A DNA stretch of 64,000 bases from Chimonanthus salicifolius (lineage: Eukaryota; Streptophyta; Magnoliopsida; Laurales; Calycanthaceae). Location of the stretch: positions 33,528,631 through 33,592,630 of the forward strand of contig CM023539.1 in the NCBI GenBank assembly GCA_013350335.1, written 5' to 3'. The notes beneath the pieces were generated by a model that ran no database searches, was not told the origin of the DNA, and was given only the letters and a program-made list of their open reading frames with translations. The first letter of the stretch is position 1. Each line of letters opens with the position of its first letter. The translations under genes were made by a program, and so were the position numbers. Of the stretch, positions 41,977-51,360 are shown piece after piece.

Positions 41977-42106
41977 CATTGCTTGTGTATTTTGTAACAC
42001 AACATAATAGTAATCTCTCTCTTTCTCTAGTGGTTTTTCTTTAAGGATTTTCCATGTTAATCTTTATCTTCTATTGTGATTATTTTGTGGGTTTATCATT
42101 TTCTAC
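41855..42106 (+). mobile_element. Copia-type 5' LTR (about 250 bp)
   Basis: From TATTGGAATAATATTG (expected TGTTGGAATAAT) through a TATA-rich core, a CT-rich leader and 'gtgggtttatcattttctaca', a characteristic copia LTR layout. It is followed by a degenerate initiator-Met primer site (TGATGTCAGTACTCTG versus the usual TGGTATCAGAG). The gag that belongs to it is at 50360-50830, after two nested insertions. Confidence 0.5.
41937..41974. repeat. (TA)n microsatellite
   Basis: Roughly nineteen uninterrupted TA units in the presumed TATA region of the copia LTR. Confidence 0.95.
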
Positions 42107-42224
42107 ATGATGTCAGTACTCTGTCATCGATCATGTTTCTGATCGACCAAAGACCTGTGTTGCCTTACCAGATTTGTTGACGTACGGCGTTTTTTCCCCA
42201 GTTTTGTTTTCCTCAGAAGCCCTT

Positions 42225-42594
42225 TGTCGCGTGCCCGTTCCAGCTGTACTCTCCCCACTCGTCGAAGAGGGATTTTAGCCAAAGGTTGTGGGGCAGTTGC
42301 AGCCACGCCTCTTTTGCTTTTTGATTACGATGAGTTGTTAGTTTCCTCGTAGATTTGTTTCCTCAATTCTCTATAAGCTCCTCCTTTTTAGAAGGAAAGA
42401 CTCTTTATTTATTGTTTAGATTAGCAATTAATGAACTTGCACAAATTTATCTTTCTTTGAACTCACGGAGTAGGACGCCTTGGATGTCCTCGAAATCAAC
42501 CCACCCTCTCTTTCTTTTTTCTCCCCCTATTTTCTTTTGCAGTTTGCTGATACATATCACTGTCAGTCCCCCAAAACGCAGCAGGCACCTTACA
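42225..42594 (+). repeat. 5' LTR of the gypsy element
   Basis: 370 bp, TG...CA. Shares GATTAGCAATTA, CTTTGCTGATACATATCAC-like and AAAACGCAGCAGG words with the 3' copy at 47339-47704. The many differences between the copies imply an old insertion. Confidence 0.9.
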
Positions 42595-42649
42595 CGGGTA
42601 TCAGAGAATCGATCCTTTAAATAGACGAAGCTACTCGCAATGCTAAGAT

Positions 42650-43840
42650 CGATAAAATGATGTCTCTCTTGATGGAAGCAATGAAGATTCAAAGGCGGTG
42701 ACGACCCAACCTTATCCCATCGTGATATTGTCCGCTTTAGGCTCTACCCGACCTGCATGGTTTTCTTTGGATCCTAGCCCACATGGTCAGGCCCAAAAGG
42801 CCTCACAATGGGGAGAGTTGCCCCCTCTCAAAGAAAGCCCCCACCACCCAAGCTCCCAAATGATGTGGGACCTTTTGGGTGGCGGTGCTACAATCCACCT
42901 CCTTAAGACCAGAGCCGTCCCCAGCACTGTCTCGTCACACTGGCAGAGGATCCACACACACAGGCAGGCAACGTTACGCAACTAGAGCCCAGACAATCCA
43001 AGTGTTGAACCGTGCTTTAATACCATTTATGATAACCCAACACTTCCCCATCGTGATATTGTCTGATTTGGGCCTTACCAGATCTGCACAGTTTTGCTTT
43101 GGGCCCTGGCCCACATGGCCAAGCCAAAAAGGCCCCACAATGGGGAGGGTTGCCCCTTCTCAAATAAAGTCCCCACCACCCAAGCTCCCAATCGATGTTG
43201 GAGTTTTTGGGTGGGGGTGCTACAACGGCGATTGGATGACGTGGTAAACAAACTAGAAGTGGTGGATTCCCGCCTCGAAACATTCTTCTGTGCCCATGGT
43301 CACGAACATGGGGAGACCTCTGGAATACGGTCGACGACCTGAGGGCCTCGTATAGCCGGAGGGGACACAGATCAGGCTATTACCACATGCATGGTACAGT
43401 TTGAGTTCCCACAATTTGATAGGTCCGACCCATCCGGGTGGATCTATAGAGCCAAGCAGTTTTTTGCCCACCAATAAACTCCAGTTTCCTAGAAGCTATT
43501 GACGGCATCTTTCCATCTCGAAGGTGAAAGCTCTTTAGTGGTTTTGTTGGATGGAGAAGTCTAACGCCATTGCCAGTTGGAGGATTTTTTCCGCGGCCTC
43601 CTTACTCTATTTGGGCCTTATCCGTACGAGGATCCCATTGCCACACTCACCAAATTGCGGCAGACAACTACAGTGGAGGACTACCAAACCTGCTTCGAGG
43701 AACTAGCTAATCATATTGAGGGCTCAACGAGTCATTTATCGTAAACTGTTTCTTGGGAGACTTGAAGGAGGACATCTGATTAAATGCCTAGATGATAAAG
43801 CCATACACTTTTCTGATGCATTCGGGTTGGCCCGCTTGCA
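42650..43840 (+). pseudogene. gypsy gag remnant, split by the TRIM
   Basis: Before the TRIM: MMSLLMEAMKIQRR. After it: a coiled-coil-like LDDVVNKLEVVDSRLE, then FEFPQFDRSDPSGWIYRAKQ, the capsid motif found in plant gypsy gag (FP.FDG.DP.GWI..AE..F). Then FRGLLTLFGPYPYEDPIATL and TTVEDYQTCFEELANHIEG. Several stops and frameshifts. Confidence 0.75.
42699..43224. mobile_element. TRIM (terminal-repeat retrotransposon in miniature) in gag
   Basis: Two direct terminal repeats, 42699-42892 and 43030-43224 (about 195 bp, TGA[C/T][G/A]ACCCAAC ... GGTGCTACA), flank a 137-bp non-coding centre. Shared words include CCATCGTGATATTGTC, CCACATGG and CCACCACCCAAGCTCCCAA. The centre has only a weak primer-site trace (CAGAGCC). 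GGCG flanks both sides (42694-42697 and 43227-43230). Removing the element rejoins the gag frame: MEAMKIQRR before, LDDVVNKLEVVDSRLETFF after. Confidence 0.8.
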
Positions 43841-44300
43841 AGAAGAGAAATTCAATGTGTGGAAGAGGAAATCACGTTTTGATGTGAGGAGATCAAGCAT
43901 TACTTCAAACATGGCCCATCCTAAACCTCCAACGCCCATTATAAAGAAGTTAACTTTGATGGAGATGAAGGAAAGAAGGGCCAAAGGTCTATGTTATTAC
44001 TATGATGAAAAGTTCGCTCCGGGCCATAAATATCAGGTGCAAAAGTTATTTCTCATGGAGGGGAGTTGGCTTGACGAAGTTGAGGAAAGTGGAGAGCTTG
44101 GCGAGCCCAACGTGGATGGTGATGGGGATGTCAATCACACCACCCCACCAGACATCTCGCTACATGCCATCTCTGATAGACAGGCTCCACAGACCATGCG
44201 AGTGAAAAGAAGCTTGAATCGGGTTGCTGTAACGATCCTTATCGACACAGGAAGCACCCACAACTTTCTACATCCACATATTGCTAAGAAGGTTGATTAA
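43716..44300 (+). pseudogene. gypsy gag end and aspartic protease
   Basis: A 194-codon open stretch. The last third carries AVTILIDTGSTHNFLHPHIA, the DTGSTHNF active site of retroviral-type proteases in plant gypsy elements. Upstream, a degenerate Cys-knuckle position reads GLCYYYDEKFAPGHKYQVQK, where two expected cysteines are replaced (the family has CFxCxExxxxGHxC). Its stop separates it from RT. Confidence 0.8.
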
Positions 44301-45860
44301 GCTATTATGACAGGTACAAAGTTCGAAGTGGTCGTGGCGAATGTAGATTGGATACATTGCATGAGCAAATGCATTGGAGTACATCTGAAGGTACAAAGGG
44401 TCACCATAGATGTAAATTTTCATTTGTTAGCTCTAGGAGGATATGATGCAATGTTGGGGGCCCAATGGTTACATAACTTGGAACCCATCACTTGGGATTT
44501 TTCTCAACTGACCACGAAATTCTGGGTACGGAGTCATTTACATGTATGGCGTGGGGAGGACAACAAAGTGTTGTTGTTCTTTAAAGAGGGAAGGGTGAAG
44601 AAGTTAAGCCTTACACGTAACCCAAGTTTTTTTTTATTGCAAATCTCTCCATCTTCTTCATCACTCATTCCCTCTCGTTCTCATGACCACTAAATAGCTC
44701 TCCTCCCTGAAAGCAAGTCGGTGAGTGTCCAGCCGTATAGATATCCTTATTAACAAAAGTCAGAAATTGAAAAGATAGTGCAAAAGCTCTTGCAGGATGG
44801 GATCATAAGCCCAAGCCAAAGTCCATTTCCATCTTCAGTTCTTCTAATCCACAAGAGTTATAAGTCTTGGCGGCTATGTGTGGACTGTCAGGCTCTCGAC
44901 CAACAAACAATTAAGGATATGTTCCCAATCTCAGTGATTGAGGAGCTTCTCGACGAGCTCCATGGGGCGTACATCTTCTTAAAGTTAGACTTACGGTCCG
45001 GACTCATGATGGGCATTATGAATTCCTTGTAATGCCTTTCGACCTCACCAATGCGCCTTCAACCTTCCAAAGCCTAATTAATAAATTGTTCTGTCCTTAT
45101 TTACACAGGTTCACCCTATTATGTTTTTTGAAGACATTCTGGTTTACTATGCCACCTGGAATGAGCATTTGCAACACTTGACAAACGTCCTAGACATCCT
45201 CCAAGCCCACCAACTTTATGCTAAATGATGTAAATGCAAGTTCGGATGTTTTTCAATTGAGTATTTTGGCCACATTATATCAATCGAATGAGTGGTCGCC
45301 AACCCTGAAAGATACGTTGCATGGTGGACTGGCCTCAACCCAAGTTTGTTCAAGGCTTATGCGGGTTTCTTGGGCTTACAGGCTACCAACCAGTTTGTCC
45401 GAGATTCTGAAAAGATAGCTCAACCACGCACAGATGTGTTCAAAAGAAATTGTTTTCAATAAACTGATGATGATGTGACAACATTCGAAGAGCTTAAAAA
45501 AGCTATGAGTAAGTTAATAGTGCTGGCCCTTCCGAACTTCCAACAGAAATTCTTTATTGAGTGTGATGCTTCGGGAGTTGGCGTTGGGGCGGTACTCATT
45601 CAAAGGGGACGACCAATGCCTATTTCAGCAAGGCCTTAGAGGGGAAGTCTCTCTACTTGTTGGCCTATGAAAAAGAACTACTTGTTTTGTTGCTAGCAAT
45701 CAGGAAATGGAGACCTTACTTGTTGGGAAGAAAGTTTGTGATTAAAACAGATAAAAAAAGCCTGAAGTTTCTTTTAGAACAAAATACCGTGAGTATAGAA
45801 GTAGCACTTCAAATACCGTGACCTACGCCTTATCATGAAGGGAAGAGGAAGGAGAACTTT
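44300..45860 (+). pseudogene. gypsy reverse transcriptase and RNase H remnant
   Basis: After the linker (GYDAMLGAQWLHNLEPITWD) RT begins QKLLQDGIISPSQSPFPSSV and includes RLCVDCQALDQQTIKDMFPI and FLKLDLRSG. The frame then skips directly to [12 protein letters not shown], so the YHQIRM...KTAFRT block is deleted. The catalytic YxDD box reads FFEDILVYY, with the first Asp changed to Glu. RNase H follows in pieces (FFIECDASGVGVGAVLIQ, the first catalytic Asp). Multiple stops make it inactive. Confidence 0.82.
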
Positions 45861-45865
45861 CTGCC

Positions 45866-47297
45866 ATGTCTGCACCTATACCTCTATGGATGGAAGAGTT
45901 ACAACAGGAGCACTCACGCGATACGCATGTCCAACAACTCCTAGCACGACTCAAGGAGGGAAAGGTAGATCCTACCCATTACACAGAACACAAAGGCATT
46001 TTGTTCTATAAAGGCAGATTCTATATGTCACCCTACTCTTCTTTAAAATTTAAGGTTTTGACACAGATGCATGATAGTCCGACAGGTGGCTATTCGGATT
46101 TTCACAAGACTTACCAACACATAAAGAGGAATTTCTTTTGCCAGAAATGAAGAAGGAAATGAGAGAGTATATTAAGAAGTGTGACACATGGCAAAGGAAC
46201 AAGGCTGAAAATGTGAATCATGCTAGTCTCGTACAACCATTGGATATTCCTACTTCTCCTTGGACAACTTTATCTATGGATTTCGTGAAAGGGTTAACTA
46301 CCTCTCAAGGCAAAATCACTGTAATGGTGGTGGTCGATCATCTGTCCAAATATACACACTTCATGTCATTGTCTCATCCTTATACAGCTACGGTAGTGGC
46401 AAAAGTGCTCGTCTATCATGTGTTTAAACTACATGGCATGTAGGAATCCATTGTCAACAATTGTGATCCAATCTTCCTCAACCTTTTCTGAAAGGAGTTC
46501 TTCAAGTTACATGGTCCTGCCCTAAACATGAGATCAGTGTATCAACCACAGTCGAATGGACAAACAGAGGTGGTAAACAAGTGTTTGGAGCAATATTTGA
46601 GAAGTTTTCATGGTCTACAATCGAGGGAGTGGAGTAAGTGGTTTTCCTTAGCAGAGTTTTGGTATGATACGAGTGAGCATTTTTCTACAATGATGACTCC
46701 CTATGAAGTTGTGTACGGGCTGCCCCCACCACGACTCTTGTCCTATGTCAAAGGGACCACAAGTTGGACTCGGTGGATCGGGAGTTGAGGACTAGAGAGG
46801 TGGTTTTGCAAATCCTGAGAGAGAACTTCCAGAAGGCAGATGAACGTATGAAAAGCTTTGCTGACCGACTTCGCTCAGAGAAGGAGTTTACAGTTGGAGA
46901 TTGGGTGTCTTTACGGTTGCAACCATATCGACAACAATCTGTCAACTTACGGAAGAACTCCAAGCTTGCTCTGAAGTTCTATGGTCCATTTAAAGTTCTT
47001 GACCGCATTGAAAAGGTCACCTATAAATTAGAGCTTCTAGCTAGCTCTAAGGTACACCATGTCTTTCATGTCTTTTGCTTAAAGAAAATAATAGGGGACA
47101 AGGCTGTTTTGCAAACAAAGTTGCCAGTGGTCGATATAGATGGGGGCATGGTCATGGAGCCGACAACTATTTTGGATAGGAAAATGGTGAAGCTTGTTGA
47201 TAAGGTGGCGAACGAAGGTGTTGGTGTAGTGCAGTGGCTTAGCAAAGGAAGATGCCACTTGGTAGCTCTACCACAAATTGCGGGCCAAATATCCTGA
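45866..47297 (+). pseudogene. gypsy integrase and chromodomain-like end
   Basis: The zinc finger has lost its second Cys (CDTWQRNK for CxxCQxxK). The core shows TLSMDFVKGL (first Asp), an NNCDPIF site (second Asp, in a frame with a stop before it) and YQPQSNGQTEVVNKCLEQYL (Glu). The last frame (46764-47297) contains VGDWVSLRLQPYRQQSVNLR, KFYGPFKVLDRIEKVTYKLE, VHHVFHVFCLKK and ILDRKMVKLVDKVANEGVGV, the conserved post-integrase module. Frames are broken at about 46150, 46440 and 46780. Confidence 0.85.
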
Positions 47298-47338
47298 ATT
47301 CCTCCACAAAGAAGATGTTGCAGCTGAGAGGGAAGGAA

Positions 47339-47704
47339 TGTCACGTGCCCGTTCAAGCCGTTCTCTCCCCACGCGTTGAAGAGGGATTTCAGCCGAAGAT
47401 TGTGGTGCATTTGCAGCCACTCCTTTTTTGTTTTAAGTTTACGATGAGCTGTTAGCTTCTTTTTAGATTTATTTTTCTCAATTCTCTATAATCTCCTCCT
47501 TGTTAGAAAGAAGGATTCTATTTATTGTTTTGATTAGCAATTATGAACAAGTAGAAATTTGTCTTTCCTTGAATTCACTGAGTAGGAAGCCTTAGACGTC
47601 CCCGAAATCGTCCCACCCTCTTTTTCTTCTGTCCTCTCTATTTTCTTTTACAGTTTGCTGATACATATCACTCTCAATCCCCTAAAACGCAGCAGGACCT
47701 TACA
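47339..47704 (+). repeat. 3' LTR of the gypsy element
   Basis: 366 bp, begins TGTCACGTGCCCG right after the polypurine tract and ends CCTTACA. It is the partner of 42225-42594. Confidence 0.9.
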
Positions 47705-48017
47705 TCCTTCTGATCCAGATCTGGTGCTTTCGGATTTGCACCATTAGTGCAGATGAAAACACATGTTGTGTTAACCACCTAACAAGTAACCAGCGACAAC
47801 AGCCTCCTACACCGTCCCTAAGTGTGGGTTGTTACAATCCGTTCGTTCCAACAGTTTGAGAACTGGACCCTGTGGGGCAATGGAGACCAGTTTGACACCT
47901 GCCCCATTCTGTTTTGGTGCAGGCCTTATTCGATTTTTTACAAGGCGAAACAGTTGGGTTGTTTGCATATTTCTCTTCTGTCTGCTTCAAAGAAAAAAAC
48001 AAAACCTAAGTGCATAT
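47705..48017 (+). other. Copia leader between nested insertions
   Basis: Continues the sequence interrupted at 42224. No coding content. Contains a CCTGTGGGGCAATGGAG stretch of unknown origin. Confidence 0.35.
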
Positions 48018-49702
48018 TGTTAGTGCCCCAACTTTGCCGAGTTCCTAATTGTCAATTCTATTACTCAGGAAGAAGCACTTGCTAAGAAGCTCGAAGACTC
48101 AAATGATCAAGAATGAAGATCGTGCTCCACCAAGTTCAAAAGCTCATCGTAATGGCAATCACAAAAATAGGTAATTGGCCATAGATGACCTTAGGTGGTA
48201 CCCACACCTTAGAGAAGACTTTCTCTAGGCTTAATTGAACAAATGGTAAATCCATAAAGAAGCCGAAGAGAGGATGTTGGACAGTGAACTTGGAAATATG
48301 ATTTATGTTCACTGTCAGCTCGACCAGTCGTTCTCACCGACCCCTCGGTGGAGATAGGATCGACCCATCGTGGTCAAGGACTGGTTGGCCAGATTGACAG
48401 AGGTTTGGATCAAAGAACTGTAATTCTGGGTATGCCTCCAACCGAGAGTCTCGTATGCATCGACCCCTTGGTGATGAATTTAAACGACCCCTCATGGTTA
48501 ACGACTCATCGATATAAAACTTGTGAGTTCTGGACTGTGAACTCATAAGGGTTCTCGATAAAACAAACATCTCGGTATTTCAAGACCAATCGAGAGTAAC
48601 AGGACCGACCCATCGGTAAAGGGCGAGAAGTTGTTTTGGGTGACAAGTTTCTATACTAGAAACTACTGTCAGCATGTCTTTACCCCAGACTGAGCCTCTC
48701 GTATGGACCGACCTATCGGTGCCATAACTGTCGACCCATCGGCTACTCCGACATGTCGATCGGGAAGTAATTATGTCGTTGGGAGTGCATTTAATGAGCT
48801 ACGATTGGGTGGTTGAACGGTAATAAATATGAACACCGACCCATCGGTGCCACCGACTTGTCGGTCCTAGATAGTCAGAAAGACCGTTAAGCCTCCTTTA
48901 TAAATGTGAGTGTTGTGTGATCGTTTTACTATCTTCCTTGAGCTGAGAAAAGTTATATACTCTAAGGAACGATCAACAATCTTGTGAGAAAAATCATAAA
49001 CAACCAATCTATTGCTTGTGTTTGAAAGTGAGAGAGAGGAAGAAAGAAAGATCATAAACAACTAATCTACTAATTGAGTTTGTAAGTGAGAAAGACATAA
49101 ACTAGGAAACCAGTTTCCTTGTCACCCTTAGATTGTGATTTCTCTACGACGGCTACGAGGAGGAGCGTCAGCACTCAGTGAGTGGGATCTTCAAAGTACA
49201 CATCAGCGAGAAATAACTTTAATGCAAGTGCTTCTGGGTTTTAATTTGTTTTTTAGACCTTTTACCCGAAAGTGGATTAAGGGTGATTTGCTCCGGAACC
49301 AGTATAAAAAACTCTAGTGCGTTGTCTCTTGCACAGTGGTGGGTGGAATTCCCAGCCTATTGAGTGAGGTGTAATTCTTACTCTAATTGTGAGGGTGTAA
49401 GTCCCCACATAGTGAATTTGGGGATAGCTCAAGGTTGAGCGAGTTCTAACAGTGGATGTAGGTTTCCGAACCAAATCACTTCATAACTTCTATCCTTCTG
49501 TTTGTAGTGTTAGAGCTATTTTCTTGTGTTGATTATTTAATCACATTTGTTAACACACACTCACTTGATTGCTATATCCGCTGCACTCAATTAATCAATC
49601 AAGATAATTTTTAAAAGGACCAACGATATTAGATTGATGTATTCACCCCACCCCCCCCCCCTCGGGTCAATCGTGTTGTTCTAGCTCCCGAGGGAACTTT
49701 CA
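48018..49702 (+). mobile_element. LTR of a separate retrotransposon, about 1.7 kb
   Basis: Starts TGTTAGTGCCCCAAC and ends CGAGGGAACTTTCACA, with the CACCCCACCCCCC...CTCGGGT block that plant copia LTRs often carry just before their 3' end. Includes a TATAAA-like CTTTATAAATG at 48897 and long purine leaders. No matching target duplication or second LTR was found, so the boundaries are provisional. A set of CGACCNNTCGG tokens fills 48310-48880. Confidence 0.5.
48310..48880. repeat. Interspersed CCGAC-NNN-TCGG palindromic tokens
   Basis: Examples: CACCGACCCCTCGGTG, ACCGACCCATCGGT (twice), ACCGACCTATCGGT, CCGACTTGTCGG. About nine tokens with 4-6-bp arms and 3-5-bp loops lie scattered at irregular spacing. 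Confidence 0.8.
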
Positions 49703-50360
49703 CAGATCTACTACTTCAAAGTCGTCAGCCCTACCCTGTTTTCGCCCTCTACTCCATCACATCTCCATTTTTTTCATGATCAGCCACCTACATGCCATCT
49801 TTCTGAGAGTTCTTTCTCTTCCGACACCCCATTCCCAAATTTGAAAATTTGGCTTCTTGAAAGGAGGACACCTTCCAGATCCTTCTATCACAGCCAGATC
49901 TTGCCCTTTTTTGGCCCGATTTTTCATTAATGGACCGCCTTCCAACAAACCCAGTTCGGTGATATATTCTCCAATCTAGCTGGCGCTACCACTGTCTTTT
50001 GCATTGTTGTTACTGCCACCAGATCCTAATACCACTGATGTTGCTCCTCTGATCAGTCATCGCTATCTTCAATCTCTTCCATCTTTTGCCTCGATTTTTG
50101 TTGCTATTCCACAAAGAAAACAAATAACTATTCTGTCTCCAACTGGTGGTCTGAAGGACTACCAATTTGGGTGCTACAACAGGAACACCATTTCAAGTAG
50201 TCTCACAGGATCACATTATCATCATTTCGATACTCTGCAAGAACAATGTTTTGGGTGCTCCTCGAGGGACTACACTTTCAGGTAGTACTTCAGCTATTTA
50301 AAAAAAATTATAGTTATTTTCACTACTTTTTTTGTAAGGTGTTCAGCCCACCTACTTTGA
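49703..50360 (+). other. Copia 5' leader, nothing coding identified
   Basis: CT-rich non-coding sequence between the inserted LTR and the gag region. The ORF at 50004-50285 has no recognised domain. Confidence 0.35.
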
Positions 50361-50860
50361 TCATTGAAGCAGTTTCAATGGGTGAATTCGATTGTAATCT
50401 AAGTCTAAAACTATCATCAGTTCTTTTGAATGAACATAACTATGTACTGTCGTCACGAGCTATTACCTTATCCCATTAATGGAAAGGCAGTTTGTCATGC
50501 ATCTACATCTACATCTAAGGTTCTAGCTATAGATACAGCGACAACTATAATTACTGATTCACATTATGATGATTGGATCTCTTGTGATCAGCTTATTCGA
50601 TCTTGGCTTCTTAATTCTATGGAACCCCATATTGCTGGCATTTTTACCTTTTTTGACTCTCCAAAAGAGTTATGGGATTTTGTTGAAGAACTGTATGAGA
50701 GTAAAAATAGTATTGCTCATATTTTTTAGCTAAAAATCGAGATTGTTCTGCCACACAAGGATAAAGGACTTTTAGTGAACATCTTAGAAATTTAAAAAAG
50801 ATGCCTCATCCTGCTACGTGTGCGTTATCTCCGAAACATCTCACGAAACGAGTAACAACA
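50360..50860 (+). pseudogene. Copia gag (UBN2-type) remnant
   Basis: In two + frames: LSVLLNEHNY-like NEHNYVLSSRAITL, LNGKAVCH, then IITDSHYDDWISCDQLIRSW, LLNSMEPHIAGIFTFFDSPK, ELWDFVEELYESKNSIAHIF and a following LKIEIVL. This matches the start of plant copia gag (LNG.NY..WSRAI...W...D..V..WL..S......I....TA.E.W..L...Y). A stop and frameshift separate the halves. Nothing of the copia pol follows. Confidence 0.72.
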
Positions 50861-51127
50861 GTTACAACAGACATTCTTTTTTAGAAAATTAACAGCAGCA
50901 TAATAACTAAAGCAAGTAAAACACTACTAGCTCAACCAAAAAAAACAGTGTAAACGTATGTTATTACAATTACCCATAGAATCAAATGACAATTGAGTCA
51001 AACATGTAATGTTCACTCAAACAACAAAAGGGAAAGAAGCTAAGTTATCAACAACCGTCACCATCTAAGCCTGATTCTGGGACCCGCTCGGTCCCCCCTC
51101 CATCGAAGCACTTGAAAGGCAAGGGGG

Positions 51128-51286
51128 ATGAGCTCTCTATATGTATATATATATGTATACATATGTGTATACATATATATGTATACATATGTATACATAT
51201 ATATATGTATGTATATACATACATATATATGTATACATATGTATACATATATATGTATGTATATACATACATATATATGTATGTAT

Positions 51287-51357
<71 letters not shown>
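51128..51357. repeat. Compound AT microsatellite (ATGTATAC / TA)
   Basis: Alternating purine-pyrimidine throughout: self-complementary GTATACATATGTATAC-type words for 160 bp, then about 29 uninterrupted TA units (51296-51356). The Tyr/Ile-rich ORFs on both strands are artefacts of it. Confidence 0.95.
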
Positions 51358-51359
<2 letters not shown>

Positions 51360-51360
51360 A

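Larger units (their letters stand above)
42225..47704 (+). mobile_element. Ty3/gypsy retrotransposon, nearly complete but dead
   Basis: LTRs at 42225-42594 and 47339-47704 are clearly homologous, start TGTC[G/A]CGTGCCC and end CTTACA. Target duplication CCCTT/TCCTT (4 of 5). After the 5' LTR comes GGGTATCAGAGAATCG, a near initiator-Met primer site. Before the 3' LTR lies the polypurine tract GAGAGGGAAGGAA. Internal order gag, protease, RT, RNase H, integrase is that of gypsy elements, and the 3' end of pol resembles chromoviruses. Less the inserted TRIM it is about 5 kb, a size typical of compact Reina-like elements, although lineage is not proven. It interrupts the copia leader. Confidence 0.9.

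Noticed and set aside
48310..48880. Rho-independent-like terminators from CCGAC...TCGG hairpins
   Set aside because: No T-tracts follow and the genome is eukaryotic; they are LTR-internal tokens.
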